Source: Bacteroidetes bacterium UBA6661 (GTDB taxonomy: Bacteria > Bacteroidota > Bacteroidia > AKYH767-A > OLB10). Taken from it: 48,907 nt of DNA. The stretch is taken from positions 7,562 to 56,468 of the forward strand of contig DKKR01000031.1 in NCBI GenBank assembly GCA_002455375.1, read 5' to 3'. The notes under the pieces were generated by a model. The model made no database searches and had not been told where the DNA came from. It worked only from the letters and a program-made list of their open reading frames with translations. Each line of letters starts with the position of its first letter. Positions within the stretch are counted from its first letter, which is position 1. Of this stretch, positions 1 through 8,519 are shown one piece after another. The position numbers and the translations under genes are program-made.

Positions 1-1158
1 AAAGCCCGACAAGATAGTATTGCCAAAGCAGATGCAGCAGCTAAGGCAGCAGAAGCGGCTCGATTAGCAGCATTGGAAAAAGAACGTAAAGATTCATTAG
101 CTAAAGCTAAAGCCGAAGAGGAACGTTTGGCACGTGAGCAAGCAAAAGAGCAATCTCGTTTAGCGGCATTAGAAAAGGCAAGACAGGATAGCATAGCCAA
201 AGCAGATGCAGCAGCAAAGGCAGCTGAAGAAGCACGCCTTGCAGCATTAGAAAAAGAGCGTAAAGATTCTCTTGCAAAAGCTAAAGCCGAAGAGGAACGT
301 TTGGCGCGCGAGCAAGCAAAAGAGCAAGCTCGTTTAGCAGCATTAGAAAAAGCCCGACAAGATAGTATTGCTAAAGTTGAGGCAGCAGCAAAGGCAGCAG
401 AAGATGCCCGTTTAGCAGCATTGGAAAAAGCCCGTCAGGATAGTATTGCCAAAGCAGATGCAGCAGCTAAAGCAGCAGAAACTGCAAGATTGGCAGCATT
501 GGAAAAAGCCCGACAAGATAGTATTGCCAAAGCAGATGCAGCAGCTAAAGTAGCAGAAGCAGCACGCTTGGCAGCATTGGAAAAAGCAAGAAAAGACAGT
601 ATTGCCAAAGCTGAAGCAGATGCCAAAGAACAAGAGAAACTTCGTTTAGCAGCATTAGAAAAAGCCCGTCAGGATTCTATAGCACAGGCAAAAGTTTTAG
701 CTGATAAAAAAGCAAAAGAGGAAGCTGCAGAACGTGCGCGAATGGCTGCCTTAGAAAAGGCACAGCAGGACAGTTTGGCTAAGGCGCAGGCATTGGCAGA
801 TGCTGAGGCTAAACGCAAGGCTCAGCAAGAAGCCGAAGCGCAACGATTGCGGGATATTGAAGCACAGAAACAGGCTCTTGCACGTATGAATGAACAGAAT
901 GATAAAAAACAGCAGAATACGGCTACATTGCCTGTGTTTATAGATAAAGATTATGCAGAAGGGCTTACAGAGGAAACTATTGATGAATCCAACCGCAAAA
1001 TATATCGTACCATCATTAAGAAGTCAAATACAACTGATGTGTTTTCAAAAGTAGTTTATAACTGGGGTGGAGTTTATTTCTTCAAGAATACTACCAGCAT
1101 GTCAGAGTCGAACTACAACAACGAACTGAAAAAGTATAAAGATCAGTTGGGGAAATAG
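1..1158 (+). CDS. Coiled-coil repeat protein, 5' end missing
   Basis: The reading frame is open from base 1, so the true start lies left of the window; at least 385 codons are present. From codon 21 to about codon 281 the protein is made of Ala/Lys/Glu-rich units, each opening with RLAALEK followed by a [RQ]xDS[IL]A motif. Units are either 26 residues (starting at nt 157, 331, 409, 487, 565) or 32 residues (nt 61, 235, 643), and the last is divergent. This composition predicts one long charged helix or coiled coil, as in TolA-like stalks. After about codon 290 comes a non-repetitive globular tail of roughly 95 residues with the motif YNWGGVYFFKN. I have seen similar WGG-Y-F tails at the ends of Bacteroidota envelope proteins, but I cannot name the family. 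The function is unknown; a periplasmic or surface stalk is inference. Confidence 0.85.
   Translation, partial: KARQDSIAKADAAAKAAEAARLAALEKERKDSLAKAKAEEERLAREQAKEQSRLAALEKARQDSIAKADAAAKAAEEARLAALEKERKDSLAKAKAEEERLAREQAKEQARLAALEKARQDSIAKVEAAAKAAEDARLAALEKARQDSIAKADAAAKAAETARLAALEKARQDSIAKADAAAKVAEAARLAALEKARKDSIAKAEADAKEQEKLRLAALEKARQDSIAQAKVLADKKAKEEAAERARMAALEKAQQDSLAKAQALADAEAKRKAQQEAEAQRLRDIEAQKQALARMNEQNDKKQQNTATLPVFIDKDYAEGLTEETIDESNRKIYRTIIKKSNTTDVFSKVVYNWGGVYFFKNTTSMSESNYNNELKKYKDQLGK
61..843 (+). repeat. Tandem 78/96-bp coding repeats
   Basis: Units of 78 bp (26 codons) and 96 bp (32 codons) start at nt 61, 157, 235, 331, 409, 487, 565, 643 and 739. The central units share long identical nucleotide stretches, for example the segment encoding KARQDSIAKADAAAK recurs near 1, 178, 430, 508. 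The longer unit carries an insert containing AEEERLAREQAKEQ. Near-identity at DNA level suggests recent duplication or gene conversion. Antisense open frames across the repeat are by-products of the biased codon pattern. Confidence 0.9.
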
Positions 1159-1224
1159 AAGTTAGTTAGCGGAGTCGCTACAGATTTTAAAGAGTATTAT
1201 AGCTTGATACTATAAGAAGCAAAA

Positions 1225-1767
1225 CTAATTCTCAGCCAACCGTAACAACTCATTTACTGTCTTCCAGTTTCTGGTTGTGGCTGTGACTTTAAGTTTGTTT
1301 TCAAAAAAACTATTTGTCAGTTTGGTATTGCCGTATCCATCGGGACAGTAGAGGTAAATACATCTTCCTTTAATAACAAAACGGTCGTTTCTTAGCTTGA
1401 TAGCTTCTGTTTCTATCGAATCATTGTTGGTTGGTTGTTCAGAAAGAAATGTGACATGAAAATATGCTGCGTCTAATTTTCTTTCTTTTATAAAAGGGTT
1501 ATCTTGTAAACAACCTTTTAATTCAGACTGCGACAATGTGATGACCGGTACTTCAAAGCCAAACTTTTTTAAAATAGCACTTTCTAACTTTTTACTGATA
1601 GCGTCACAGTTGTGTAGTGTTGATTGAAAAATAATGTTACCACTTTGTATGTAAGTTTTTACTTGTTGCATTTTTAAAGAAGCACACAGTTCTTTTAATG
1701 CATCCATTTTAATCAACCTATGCCCGCTGACATTTATTCCTCTCAGAATAGAAATAAAAGTGGTCAT
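1225..1767 (-). CDS. DUF1697 family protein
   Basis: A 180-residue protein of the DUF1697 family. The family signature is visible: an N-terminal ILRGINVSG strand-loop and, around residues 38-48, the YIQSGNIIFQS segment. Length agrees with the family's usual 170-190 residues. The ATG at 1765-1767 is the natural start because the family begins this way. It lies 15 bp downstream of the stop of the cytochrome c gene on the same strand, so the two are probably cotranscribed. The biochemical role of DUF1697 proteins is not established, and no catalytic residues can be assigned. Confidence 0.9.
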   Translation of the reverse strand: MTTFISILRGINVSGHRLIKMDALKELCASLKMQQVKTYIQSGNIIFQSTLHNCDAISKKLESAILKKFGFEVPVITLSQSELKGCLQDNPFIKERKLDAAYFHVTFLSEQPTNNDSIETEAIKLRNDRFVIKGRCIYLYCPDGYGNTKLTNSFFENKLKVTATTRNWKTVNELLRLAEN

Positions 1768-1782
1768 ACAAGATGTAAAATA

Positions 1783-2766
1783 TTATTTTCCGTTTGCAGC
1801 AGTAAATTTCTCAACTGCATTATTTATCGGGGGTAGGCTTTGCAGATATACAAACAAAGCTGATAGGTCTTCTTGGTGCATACCAGCATACATTGTCCAT
1901 GGCATTGTTGTTTGGAATGTGCCTGGCGCAACTTTTACATTGGCATAAACACTGTCGGAGTACATTTTAAATCGTTCAATAAACTGCTGATTGGTCCAGG
2001 TTCCAATACCCGTTTCTTTATCGGGAGTAATGTTGGCAGAACGAACAACCGTATTTCCGGGAAGCATAAATTCAAATCCACCGGCATAAGGCTGACCCAC
2101 AATTTTACCATTAACCTGTTTGGTATGACATTCCATACAGCCAGAAGCTGTTGCAATATATTTTCCATAATTCAATTTGTCATGCTGCGAAGGAATAGTT
2201 GTAAAAGATGGTTTCTTAGGAATAGTATTGATAATAAAATTCATTGGAAAATCGGACGATGATACTTCTGTATTATTTTCAATAGGTTTTAAGGTTCTGA
2301 TAAAAGCAATAATAGATTCAATATCATTCTTGTCTAATTGACCATAAAGAAGATGGGGCATAATAGGAAAGAGTGCACGACCATCTTTGGAAACACCTGA
2401 TGTAACGGCACGAAAAATTTCACCATCAGTCCAGTCTTTCAAATTAAATGGCGTAATGTTAGGTGCAACATACTTACCGGGAAAACCAAATTTCTGATCA
2501 AAAGTTTCACCGCCTTTACCTTCGGTGCCTGCAACCATAGGGCCTGAAAAATAACTCCAGTCACGTGTGGAATGACAGTCCATACATAAAGTAACATGAT
2601 GTGCTAAATAACTTCCACGTTCAATTTTTTCAGCAGTAGCTACAATTTTAATATCAGGTGGTGGGCCAACATCAGGCAAAGCTACTTTTACGTAGGTTAA
2701 AAATCCAATTACTATCAGTAATAATATGCCTAACGAATAGACAATAATTTTAATAAATTTATTCAT
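1783..2766 (-). CDS. Membrane-anchored diheme cytochrome c
   Basis: This 327-residue protein has an N-terminal hydrophobic helix (about residues 5-28) that should anchor it to the inner membrane with the rest in the periplasm. Two c-type heme sites are present, CMDCH at 61-65 and CMECH at 210-214, each followed by a Met that could be the distal ligand (the IMPH segment after heme 1, TTMPW after heme 2). The two halves look like tandem cytochrome c folds. The architecture resembles the diheme cytochrome subunits that pass electrons from periplasmic dehydrogenases to the respiratory chain, but no dehydrogenase gene lies nearby, so the partner is unknown. The ATG start at 2764-2766 gives a normal signal anchor. 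Probably in an operon with the DUF1697 gene. Confidence 0.9.
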   Translation of the reverse strand: MNKFIKIIVYSLGILLLIVIGFLTYVKVALPDVGPPPDIKIVATAEKIERGSYLAHHVTLCMDCHSTRDWSYFSGPMVAGTEGKGGETFDQKFGFPGKYVAPNITPFNLKDWTDGEIFRAVTSGVSKDGRALFPIMPHLLYGQLDKNDIESIIAFIRTLKPIENNTEVSSSDFPMNFIINTIPKKPSFTTIPSQHDKLNYGKYIATASGCMECHTKQVNGKIVGQPYAGGFEFMLPGNTVVRSANITPDKETGIGTWTNQQFIERFKMYSDSVYANVKVAPGTFQTTMPWTMYAGMHQEDLSALFVYLQSLPPINNAVEKFTAANGK

Positions 2767-2902
2767 CTTACTTGATTTAGTGATTAACTTTTAATCAAAC
2801 AAAGGCCGGGTTGCTGGCATTGTTTCATCTACAAACATAATCAAGAAACTTATTTCACGGATGAACAAAATGGAATATTTCTTTTGAAAATGAGATTAAT
2901 TT

Positions 2903-5407
2903 TTAGCTAAATTTTCGTCTTTTAGTCCATTTATAGATTTCCATCCACATTACAGATATTGCAGCCACAATAATTGACATTATTATTTCTCTAAGATTAA
3001 GTCCTGTCAGTTTAAAGAAGTCTGCAAATGCAGGTATATATAAAATCAGAAAAAGCATAATTAATGTTGCCCCGATAACAATTGGAAACAAGATGTTTTT
3101 ATGTTTGAAACAAGCTAAAATACTATAATAGAAAGATCGGTTTACTAAACTTAAAAACACATTAGCAAATATTAATGTTGTAAATACTAATGCTCTTGTT
3201 TTTTCTTCATTGCCGCCATGCCAAACACTCCATTGATAAATAAACAAAACACCTAGTGTAATCGCTAATCCTTGAAAAATACTTATTCCCAGTTCTTTCC
3301 AACTTAGAAATGTCTCTGTCATGATTCTTGGTTTTTGTTTCATGACATTCTTTTCGAGGGGTTCGTTTTCGTAAACTATGGAACAGGTTGGCCCCATAAC
3401 TAATTCCAGAAAAATTACATGCACAGGAGTAAAAATGTGAGGGAAGATCCAGTCTAAAAACAATGGTAAAGTAACTGTTAGAATAATTGGAATATGGATG
3501 GAGATAATATACTGAATAGCTTTTTTCAGATTGGAATAAATTCTTCTGCCTGCAGCAATACCTACAATCAATTTGTCTAAATCGTCATTGGTGATAACTA
3601 ATGATGCTGCAGCTTTTGCTATTTCTGTGCCTTTGTTTCCCATGGCAACACCAATATGTGCTGCTTTTAATGCAGGGCCATCATTTACACCATCGCCAAG
3701 CATGGCTACAACTTCACCTTTCTTTTTTAGAGCATGAACTACAGAGAGCTTGGCCTCAGGGTACATGCGGGTAAAAAGTGTCTTCTCCTCAACTTCTTGC
3801 CTCAATTGTTTTTCATTCAGGTTGACCACATCTTTTCCTTCAATGGCTTCTGCAACATTCAAAATGCCCGCTTGTTTAGCAATAGTTTTGGTTGTTTCTG
3901 TATTATCACCAGTGATGACTTTTACTTTTATACCTGCATCGTAAATATGTTGAAATACGGTTTGAATACCTTGCTTCGGTGGATCATAAAAAACTACTAA
4001 ACCAAGAAAAGTGAATTTTAATTCTTGTTGCTTTTCGGGAAAATTATAGCCTTTAAAATTTGATTGCGCAACACCTAAAACTCTATATCCTTTATTGCCA
4101 AAATCGTGAATCACATTTAGAATATTTTCCTTTTCACCTTCAGAAAGTACAGACACATTGATGATGGCTTCAGGTGCACCTTTAGCTGCAATAATTCTTT
4201 GCTTGTTTGCATTCTCAAAAATATGCGTCATCATTGGAGGTTTTCCGGCCAATGGGTATTCATGTATCATTTTATAGTTGGTGCGCTCATCTGTTTTTTG
4301 TGTCTGCATATAAACATGATGAAGTGTTTTTTCCATTGGGTCAAATGGAAGTGGTTCGCTACTCCACATGGCATAATCAATGAGTGTTGACAAGTCAGTA
4401 GTATCAAATTCCGATTCATCATATGTTTTGTTGGTTTTTAAGAGAAACAGATGTTTAAGATGCATGGTGTTTTCAGTAATAGTTCCGGTTTTATCGGTAC
4501 ATATCACTGTAGTACTGCCAAGGGTTTCGACAATATTGCTGCGTTTTATTATTACGCCATCTCGCATTAATTTCCATGCACCTAAAGCCATAAAGGTGGT
4601 AAATGCAACAGGAATTTCTTCCGGCAGAATGGACATTGCAAGGGTTAGTCCGCTCAATAAACTTTCAATAAGATTTTTTGTGTTCAGGTAATTGACAATA
4701 CATACTAAAAGAAAAATGATGCTTCCGAAAATAGCCATTGTCATGACAAACTTTTTTATTTGAATTTGTAATGGCGATGATTCTACTTTTATTTCAGTAA
4801 TAGAAACTCCAATTTTTCCTAATCTTGTTTCCTTTCCAATTTGTTCAACTACAAATACAGCAAGACCCGAGACAGCCACAGTTCCATCATAAACAAGATT
4901 GTCCTTGCTATCGCTATTTTTATACACTGAAAGGCTTTCGCCAGTAAGCGAAGATTCGTTGACGGAAAAATCATTACTATGTACAATTTTACCATCGGCA
5001 TTTATCAATTTTCCTTCTTCTACAATACATAAATCACCTACTACAAGCTCATGCGTAGGTACTTTAATAACTTGTGCATTCCGGATAACTGTACTCAGTG
5101 GCTCATTTAATTTTTCCAAGGCTTCAAGTGCTTTTTTACTTCTATTATCCTGATAGAACGAAATGGCAGAAACTGCAACAATTGCAAGAAACATAAAGAT
5201 GGCTTCACCATGGTCACCAATAATCAGGTAAATTACAGATACTGCAAGAAGCAGTATGAGCATAGGCTCCTTGAATAAATCCACTATCCAACTAAAAATC
5301 GAATTACCTGACTCTATCTTTTTTTGGTTTATTCCAAATTTTAAACGTGACAACTCAACCTCCTTATCGGTTAATCCGGTTAAATGAGCAGGGATGTTAA
5401 ATTGCAT
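2903..5407 (-). CDS. P-type cation-transporting ATPase
   Basis: An 834-residue P-type ATPase of the P2 (calcium-pump-like) type. Counting from the ATG at 5405-5407: actuator TGES at 155-158, PEEIP in membrane helix M4 at 262-266, phosphorylation motif DKTGTIT with Asp305, KGAPEA in the nucleotide domain at about 409-414, TGDN at 499-502, GDGVND hinge at 571-576. Hydrophobic segments flank these as expected, with two before the actuator, two before the phosphorylation domain and about six after. The M4 PEEIP and an M6 reading LELVMGPTCSIVYENEP differ from classical calcium pumps (PEGIP/PEALP and NLVTD), so the transported ion cannot be inferred. A TTG at 5450-5452 would add 15 residues; I prefer the ATG because the domain begins just after it. 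Confidence 0.93.
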   Translation of the reverse strand: MQFNIPAHLTGLTDKEVELSRLKFGINQKKIESGNSIFSWIVDLFKEPMLILLLAVSVIYLIIGDHGEAIFMFLAIVAVSAISFYQDNRSKKALEALEKLNEPLSTVIRNAQVIKVPTHELVVGDLCIVEEGKLINADGKIVHSNDFSVNESSLTGESLSVYKNSDSKDNLVYDGTVAVSGLAVFVVEQIGKETRLGKIGVSITEIKVESSPLQIQIKKFVMTMAIFGSIIFLLVCIVNYLNTKNLIESLLSGLTLAMSILPEEIPVAFTTFMALGAWKLMRDGVIIKRSNIVETLGSTTVICTDKTGTITENTMHLKHLFLLKTNKTYDESEFDTTDLSTLIDYAMWSSEPLPFDPMEKTLHHVYMQTQKTDERTNYKMIHEYPLAGKPPMMTHIFENANKQRIIAAKGAPEAIINVSVLSEGEKENILNVIHDFGNKGYRVLGVAQSNFKGYNFPEKQQELKFTFLGLVVFYDPPKQGIQTVFQHIYDAGIKVKVITGDNTETTKTIAKQAGILNVAEAIEGKDVVNLNEKQLRQEVEEKTLFTRMYPEAKLSVVHALKKKGEVVAMLGDGVNDGPALKAAHIGVAMGNKGTEIAKAAASLVITNDDLDKLIVGIAAGRRIYSNLKKAIQYIISIHIPIILTVTLPLFLDWIFPHIFTPVHVIFLELVMGPTCSIVYENEPLEKNVMKQKPRIMTETFLSWKELGISIFQGLAITLGVLFIYQWSVWHGGNEEKTRALVFTTLIFANVFLSLVNRSFYYSILACFKHKNILFPIVIGATLIMLFLILYIPAFADFFKLTGLNLREIIMSIIVAAISVMWMEIYKWTKRRKFS

Positions 5408-5426
5408 AAATTGGATTAAATTTAAT

Positions 5427-5450
5427 GACCCAAGCTGTTGTGTTTGGGTC
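5427..5450. promoter_or_regulatory. Inverted repeat upstream of the P-type ATPase
   Basis: GACCCAA at 5427-5433 and TTGGGTC at 5444-5450 form perfect 7-bp arms separated by 10 bp. The element lies 20-43 bp before the preferred ATG of the ATPase and overlaps the alternative TTG start. Spacing and position fit an operator or a 5' leader hairpin. No regulator can be named. Confidence 0.35.
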
Positions 5451-5596
5451 AATTTGTATTGCTATTTTGTGCAATAATATAATTAATATCAGAAGCATAA
5501 CTTTAGAATTCATCTAAATTTTGAGGAGTAACCAACAACATTGTTAAAAGCTACTATATTAAATTGCAATACGCTGGTAAACTTCATGGGCTTTTT

Positions 5597-5604
5597 TATC
5601 TTTG
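5597..5604 (+). promoter_or_regulatory. Bacteroidota -7 box for the crotonase/E1/M61 run
   Basis: TATCTTTG matches the Bacteroidota sigma-ABfr -7 consensus TAnnTTTG, 47 bp before the ATG at 5652. No good -33 TTTG box is visible at the usual spacing, so this is a partial match. Confidence 0.5.
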
Positions 5605-5651
5605 CACGAATGAAATAATTTAAACTTTTTAGAGAAATAACTATTGCAGAC

Positions 5652-6416
5652 ATGACTGAAGGTACGGTTGAATCAATTATAAAAGAACAGGTAGCTGAAA
5701 TTACTTTTTTTCACCCTCAGAGTAATTCGCTTCCCGGAGTGTTGTTGCGTAAACTTGCTACCACAATTGAAGAAGCAGGTGCCAACGAATCAGCTAAAGT
5801 TATAGTGCTTCGCAGCAAGGGCGAGAAGGCCTTTTGTGCAGGAGCATCATTCGATGAGTTGATAAGCATAAGTAGTGAAGCACAAGGCAAAGAATTCTTT
5901 TCAGGCTTTGCAAGTGTAATCAATGCTATACGTAAAGCACCAAAGTTTGTCATTGCAAGAGTTCAAGGTAAGGCTGTTGGTGGTGGAGTAGGTTTGGCAT
6001 GTTCGGCAGACTATACCTTAGCCCATGTTTCGGCTTCGGTTAAGCTTAGCGAACTTGCTGTGGGAATAGGACCTTTTGTAGTGGGCCCTGCAGTAGAGAG
6101 AAAAGTTGGTACAGGAGCATTCACACAACTTACAGTAAACGCTACAGACTGGCAAAGTGCACAGTGGGCAAAAGAGAAAGGCATGTTTGCTTCTCTGCAT
6201 GATAGCATTGAAGAGTTAGATAATGCTGTAAATAAGCTAGCACAACAACTTGCTGTCAGTAACCCTGAGGCTATGAAAATGTTAAAACAAATTTTCTGGA
6301 AAGGAACAGAAAGTTGGGATACATTACTAATGGAAAGAGCCGGTATGAGTGGCAAATTAGTGATATCGGATTTTACACGCAACGCCATAGAGAAATTTAA
6401 AACCAAAACAAGTTAA
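5652..6416 (+). CDS. Enoyl-CoA hydratase/isomerase (crotonase) family protein
   Basis: A 254-residue crotonase-fold protein of the family's usual length. The two oxyanion-hole segments are recognisable: FCAGASFDEL at 61-70 and VQGKAVGGGVGLA at about 104-116. Glu134, in the segment LSELAVGIGP, aligns with one of the two catalytic glutamates of classical enoyl-CoA hydratase. The position of the second (in a typical MVLTGD region) reads FTQLTVNATDW and seems to lack it. That makes true hydratase activity uncertain; isomerase or another acyl-CoA reaction is possible. It is followed after 23 bp by a 2-oxoacid dehydrogenase E1, which suggests a joint role in acyl-CoA or branched-chain amino-acid breakdown. 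Confidence 0.88.
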   Translation: MTEGTVESIIKEQVAEITFFHPQSNSLPGVLLRKLATTIEEAGANESAKVIVLRSKGEKAFCAGASFDELISISSEAQGKEFFSGFASVINAIRKAPKFVIARVQGKAVGGGVGLACSADYTLAHVSASVKLSELAVGIGPFVVGPAVERKVGTGAFTQLTVNATDWQSAQWAKEKGMFASLHDSIEELDNAVNKLAQQLAVSNPEAMKMLKQIFWKGTESWDTLLMERAGMSGKLVISDFTRNAIEKFKTKTS

Positions 6417-6439
6417 AGCCATTCTATAGCATTAGAAAA

Positions 6440-8518
6440 ATGATTGCAGAAAAAAAATTGGAATCTACACCTATATCAACAGAAATTGTTCTCAAAGCAT
6501 TCAGGCTGATGTGCACAGCACGTGCCATGAGTGATTTGTATGAGGAACATGCAACATTTACTGCACGCTATGTTCATGCCTGCTCGCGCGGACATGAGGC
6601 AGTGCAGATTGCTTTAGGGCTTCAGCTTAAAAATATTGATTATCTCTCAGCATATTATCGTGACGACAGCATTCTACTTTCAATAGGGATGACACCTTAT
6701 GAACTGATGTTACAGCTAATGGCTAAACGGGATGATCCTTTTTCAGGTGGACGAACTTACTATTCACATCCATCTTTGAGACGTGATGATATGCCAAAAA
6801 TTCCACACCAAAGTAGTGCTACAGGAATGCAGGCTATACCTACTACGGGGATTGCACTTGGCATGCATTATCTCGAAAACCAAAAACTTGTGGAATATGC
6901 CGATGGCGAATATCCTGTAACAGTTTGTTCTCTAGGCGATGCTTGTGTTACTGAAGGTGAGGTTTCTGAAGCCTTTCAAATGGCAGTTCTTAAAAATCTT
7001 CCTATACTTTATTTTGTTCAGGACAATGAGTGGGATATTTCTGCACACGCTTCTGAGATCCGCACCATGAATGCTGCTGAATATGCAAAAGGATTTAAAG
7101 GATTGGAAACACGCAGTATTGACGGCACCGATTTTTTTCAATCTTATAATGCAATAAAGGAGGTTCTTGATATTATCCGTACAGAACGCAGACCATTTTT
7201 AATTCATGCCAAAGTACCATTACTTGGACATCATACTTCAGGTGTCCGCAGAGAGTGGTACAGACATGATTTGGAAGAAGCAAAGAAAAAAGATCCGTTG
7301 CCAAAGTTTATACAACAACTTGAAGAAGCAGGATTTACTTCTGATGAATTAGATGCTATAAAGAAAGAAACAAGGACACTTGTCGAGGACGACTTCGCAA
7401 AGGCCAAAGCCGCTGATGACCCACTGCCCGAAGATTTGTTTAAGCATGATTATGCACCTACAACAATTACAGAAGAAAAAGGGATACGTCAACCAGCGGG
7501 TAAGGAGCCTACAGTTATGGTTGACTGTGCATTGTTTGCCGTTAAGGAATTACTGCAAAAACATCCTGAATGCCTTTTCTACGGACAGGATGTTGGCGCC
7601 AGACTTGGTGGTGTTTTCAGAGAGGCAGCAACGTTAGCTAAGACATTTGGCGATGACCGGGTTTTTAATACACCCATACAGGAAGCATTTATTATAGGTT
7701 CTACAGTTGGCATGAGTGCTGTTGGATGTAAACCAATTGTTGAAGTACAGTTTGCAGATTATATATGGCCGGGTTTAAATCAACTTTTTACTGAGGTAAG
7801 CCGTTCCTGTTATTTAAGTAATGGCAAATGGCCGGTATCATGTGTTATCCGTGTTCCTATTGGTGCGTATGGAAGTGGTGGGCCTTATCATTCGTCAAGT
7901 GTTGAAACAGTAGTGTTAAACATCAGAGGTGTAAAAGTTGCTTATCCGTCAACAGGTGCCGACCTGAAAGGATTGATGAAAGCTGCTTATTACGATCCAA
8001 ACCCTGTTGTAATATTTGAACACAAGGGACTTTACTGGAGTAAGATTAAAGGCACAGAAGAGGCACGAACCATCGAACCTGATGAAGATTATATTATTCC
8101 ATTTGGAAAAGCAAGAATAGTGCAACAGGCAGAAGCATTGCATGATGAAAACACGCTGACAGTTATCACTTACGGTATGGGCGTTTATTGGGCAAAGGCA
8201 GCAGCACAAGAGTTTAAAGGAAGAATTGAAATTATTGATCTGCGTACACTCAATCCATTAGATGAAACTACAATATTTGAGTCTGTAAGAAAACATCATC
8301 GTTGTTTGGTGCTGACAGAAGAGCCTATAAAAAACTCATTTGCCGAAGCACTTTCAGGTCGCATACAGCAACAATGTTTCACAGCATTAGATGCACCAGT
8401 TGTTGCTATGGGCTCGGAGAATATGCCTGCAATACCATTAAATTCAACTTTGGAATTTACCATGATACCCAATGCACAGAAAGTAGCTGAACAGATGAGT
8501 TACCTTTTGAATTATTAA
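6440..8518 (+). CDS. 2-oxoacid dehydrogenase E1, fused alpha and beta subunits
   Basis: A 692-residue thiamine-diphosphate enzyme joining the E1 alpha part (about 1-330) to the E1 beta part (about 355-692), which are separate genes in many bacteria. The alpha half has the RGHEAVQIALG segment near residue 50 and a TPP-binding stretch from GD at 166-167 to NEW at about 197-199. The beta half carries FYGQDVG, a GxRLGGVFREA stretch, QEAFIIG and GAYGSGGPYHS. Such fusions resemble branched-chain 2-oxoacid dehydrogenase E1 and would decarboxylate a 2-oxoacid and pass the acyl group to a lipoyl E2. No E2 or E3 gene is in this window, so the substrate is inferred from family only. Its stop is one base before the start of the M61 peptidase gene. 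Confidence 0.92.
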   Translation: MIAEKKLESTPISTEIVLKAFRLMCTARAMSDLYEEHATFTARYVHACSRGHEAVQIALGLQLKNIDYLSAYYRDDSILLSIGMTPYELMLQLMAKRDDPFSGGRTYYSHPSLRRDDMPKIPHQSSATGMQAIPTTGIALGMHYLENQKLVEYADGEYPVTVCSLGDACVTEGEVSEAFQMAVLKNLPILYFVQDNEWDISAHASEIRTMNAAEYAKGFKGLETRSIDGTDFFQSYNAIKEVLDIIRTERRPFLIHAKVPLLGHHTSGVRREWYRHDLEEAKKKDPLPKFIQQLEEAGFTSDELDAIKKETRTLVEDDFAKAKAADDPLPEDLFKHDYAPTTITEEKGIRQPAGKEPTVMVDCALFAVKELLQKHPECLFYGQDVGARLGGVFREAATLAKTFGDDRVFNTPIQEAFIIGSTVGMSAVGCKPIVEVQFADYIWPGLNQLFTEVSRSCYLSNGKWPVSCVIRVPIGAYGSGGPYHSSSVETVVLNIRGVKVAYPSTGADLKGLMKAAYYDPNPVVIFEHKGLYWSKIKGTEEARTIEPDEDYIIPFGKARIVQQAEALHDENTLTVITYGMGVYWAKAAAQEFKGRIEIIDLRTLNPLDETTIFESVRKHHRCLVLTEEPIKNSFAEALSGRIQQQCFTALDAPVVAMGSENMPAIPLNSTLEFTMIPNAQKVAEQMSYLLNY

Positions 8519-8519
8519 T

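Noticed and set aside
412..633. Antisense open frames of 60-75 codons with Cys/Phe-rich or Ala/Ser-rich sequence
   Set aside because: They mirror the codon pattern of the plus-strand repeat gene and have no start context or recognisable domain.
1167..1180. Small hairpin TAGCG-GAGT-CGCTA after the repeat protein gene
   Set aside because: The stem has only five base pairs and no T-run directly follows, so I do not call a terminator.
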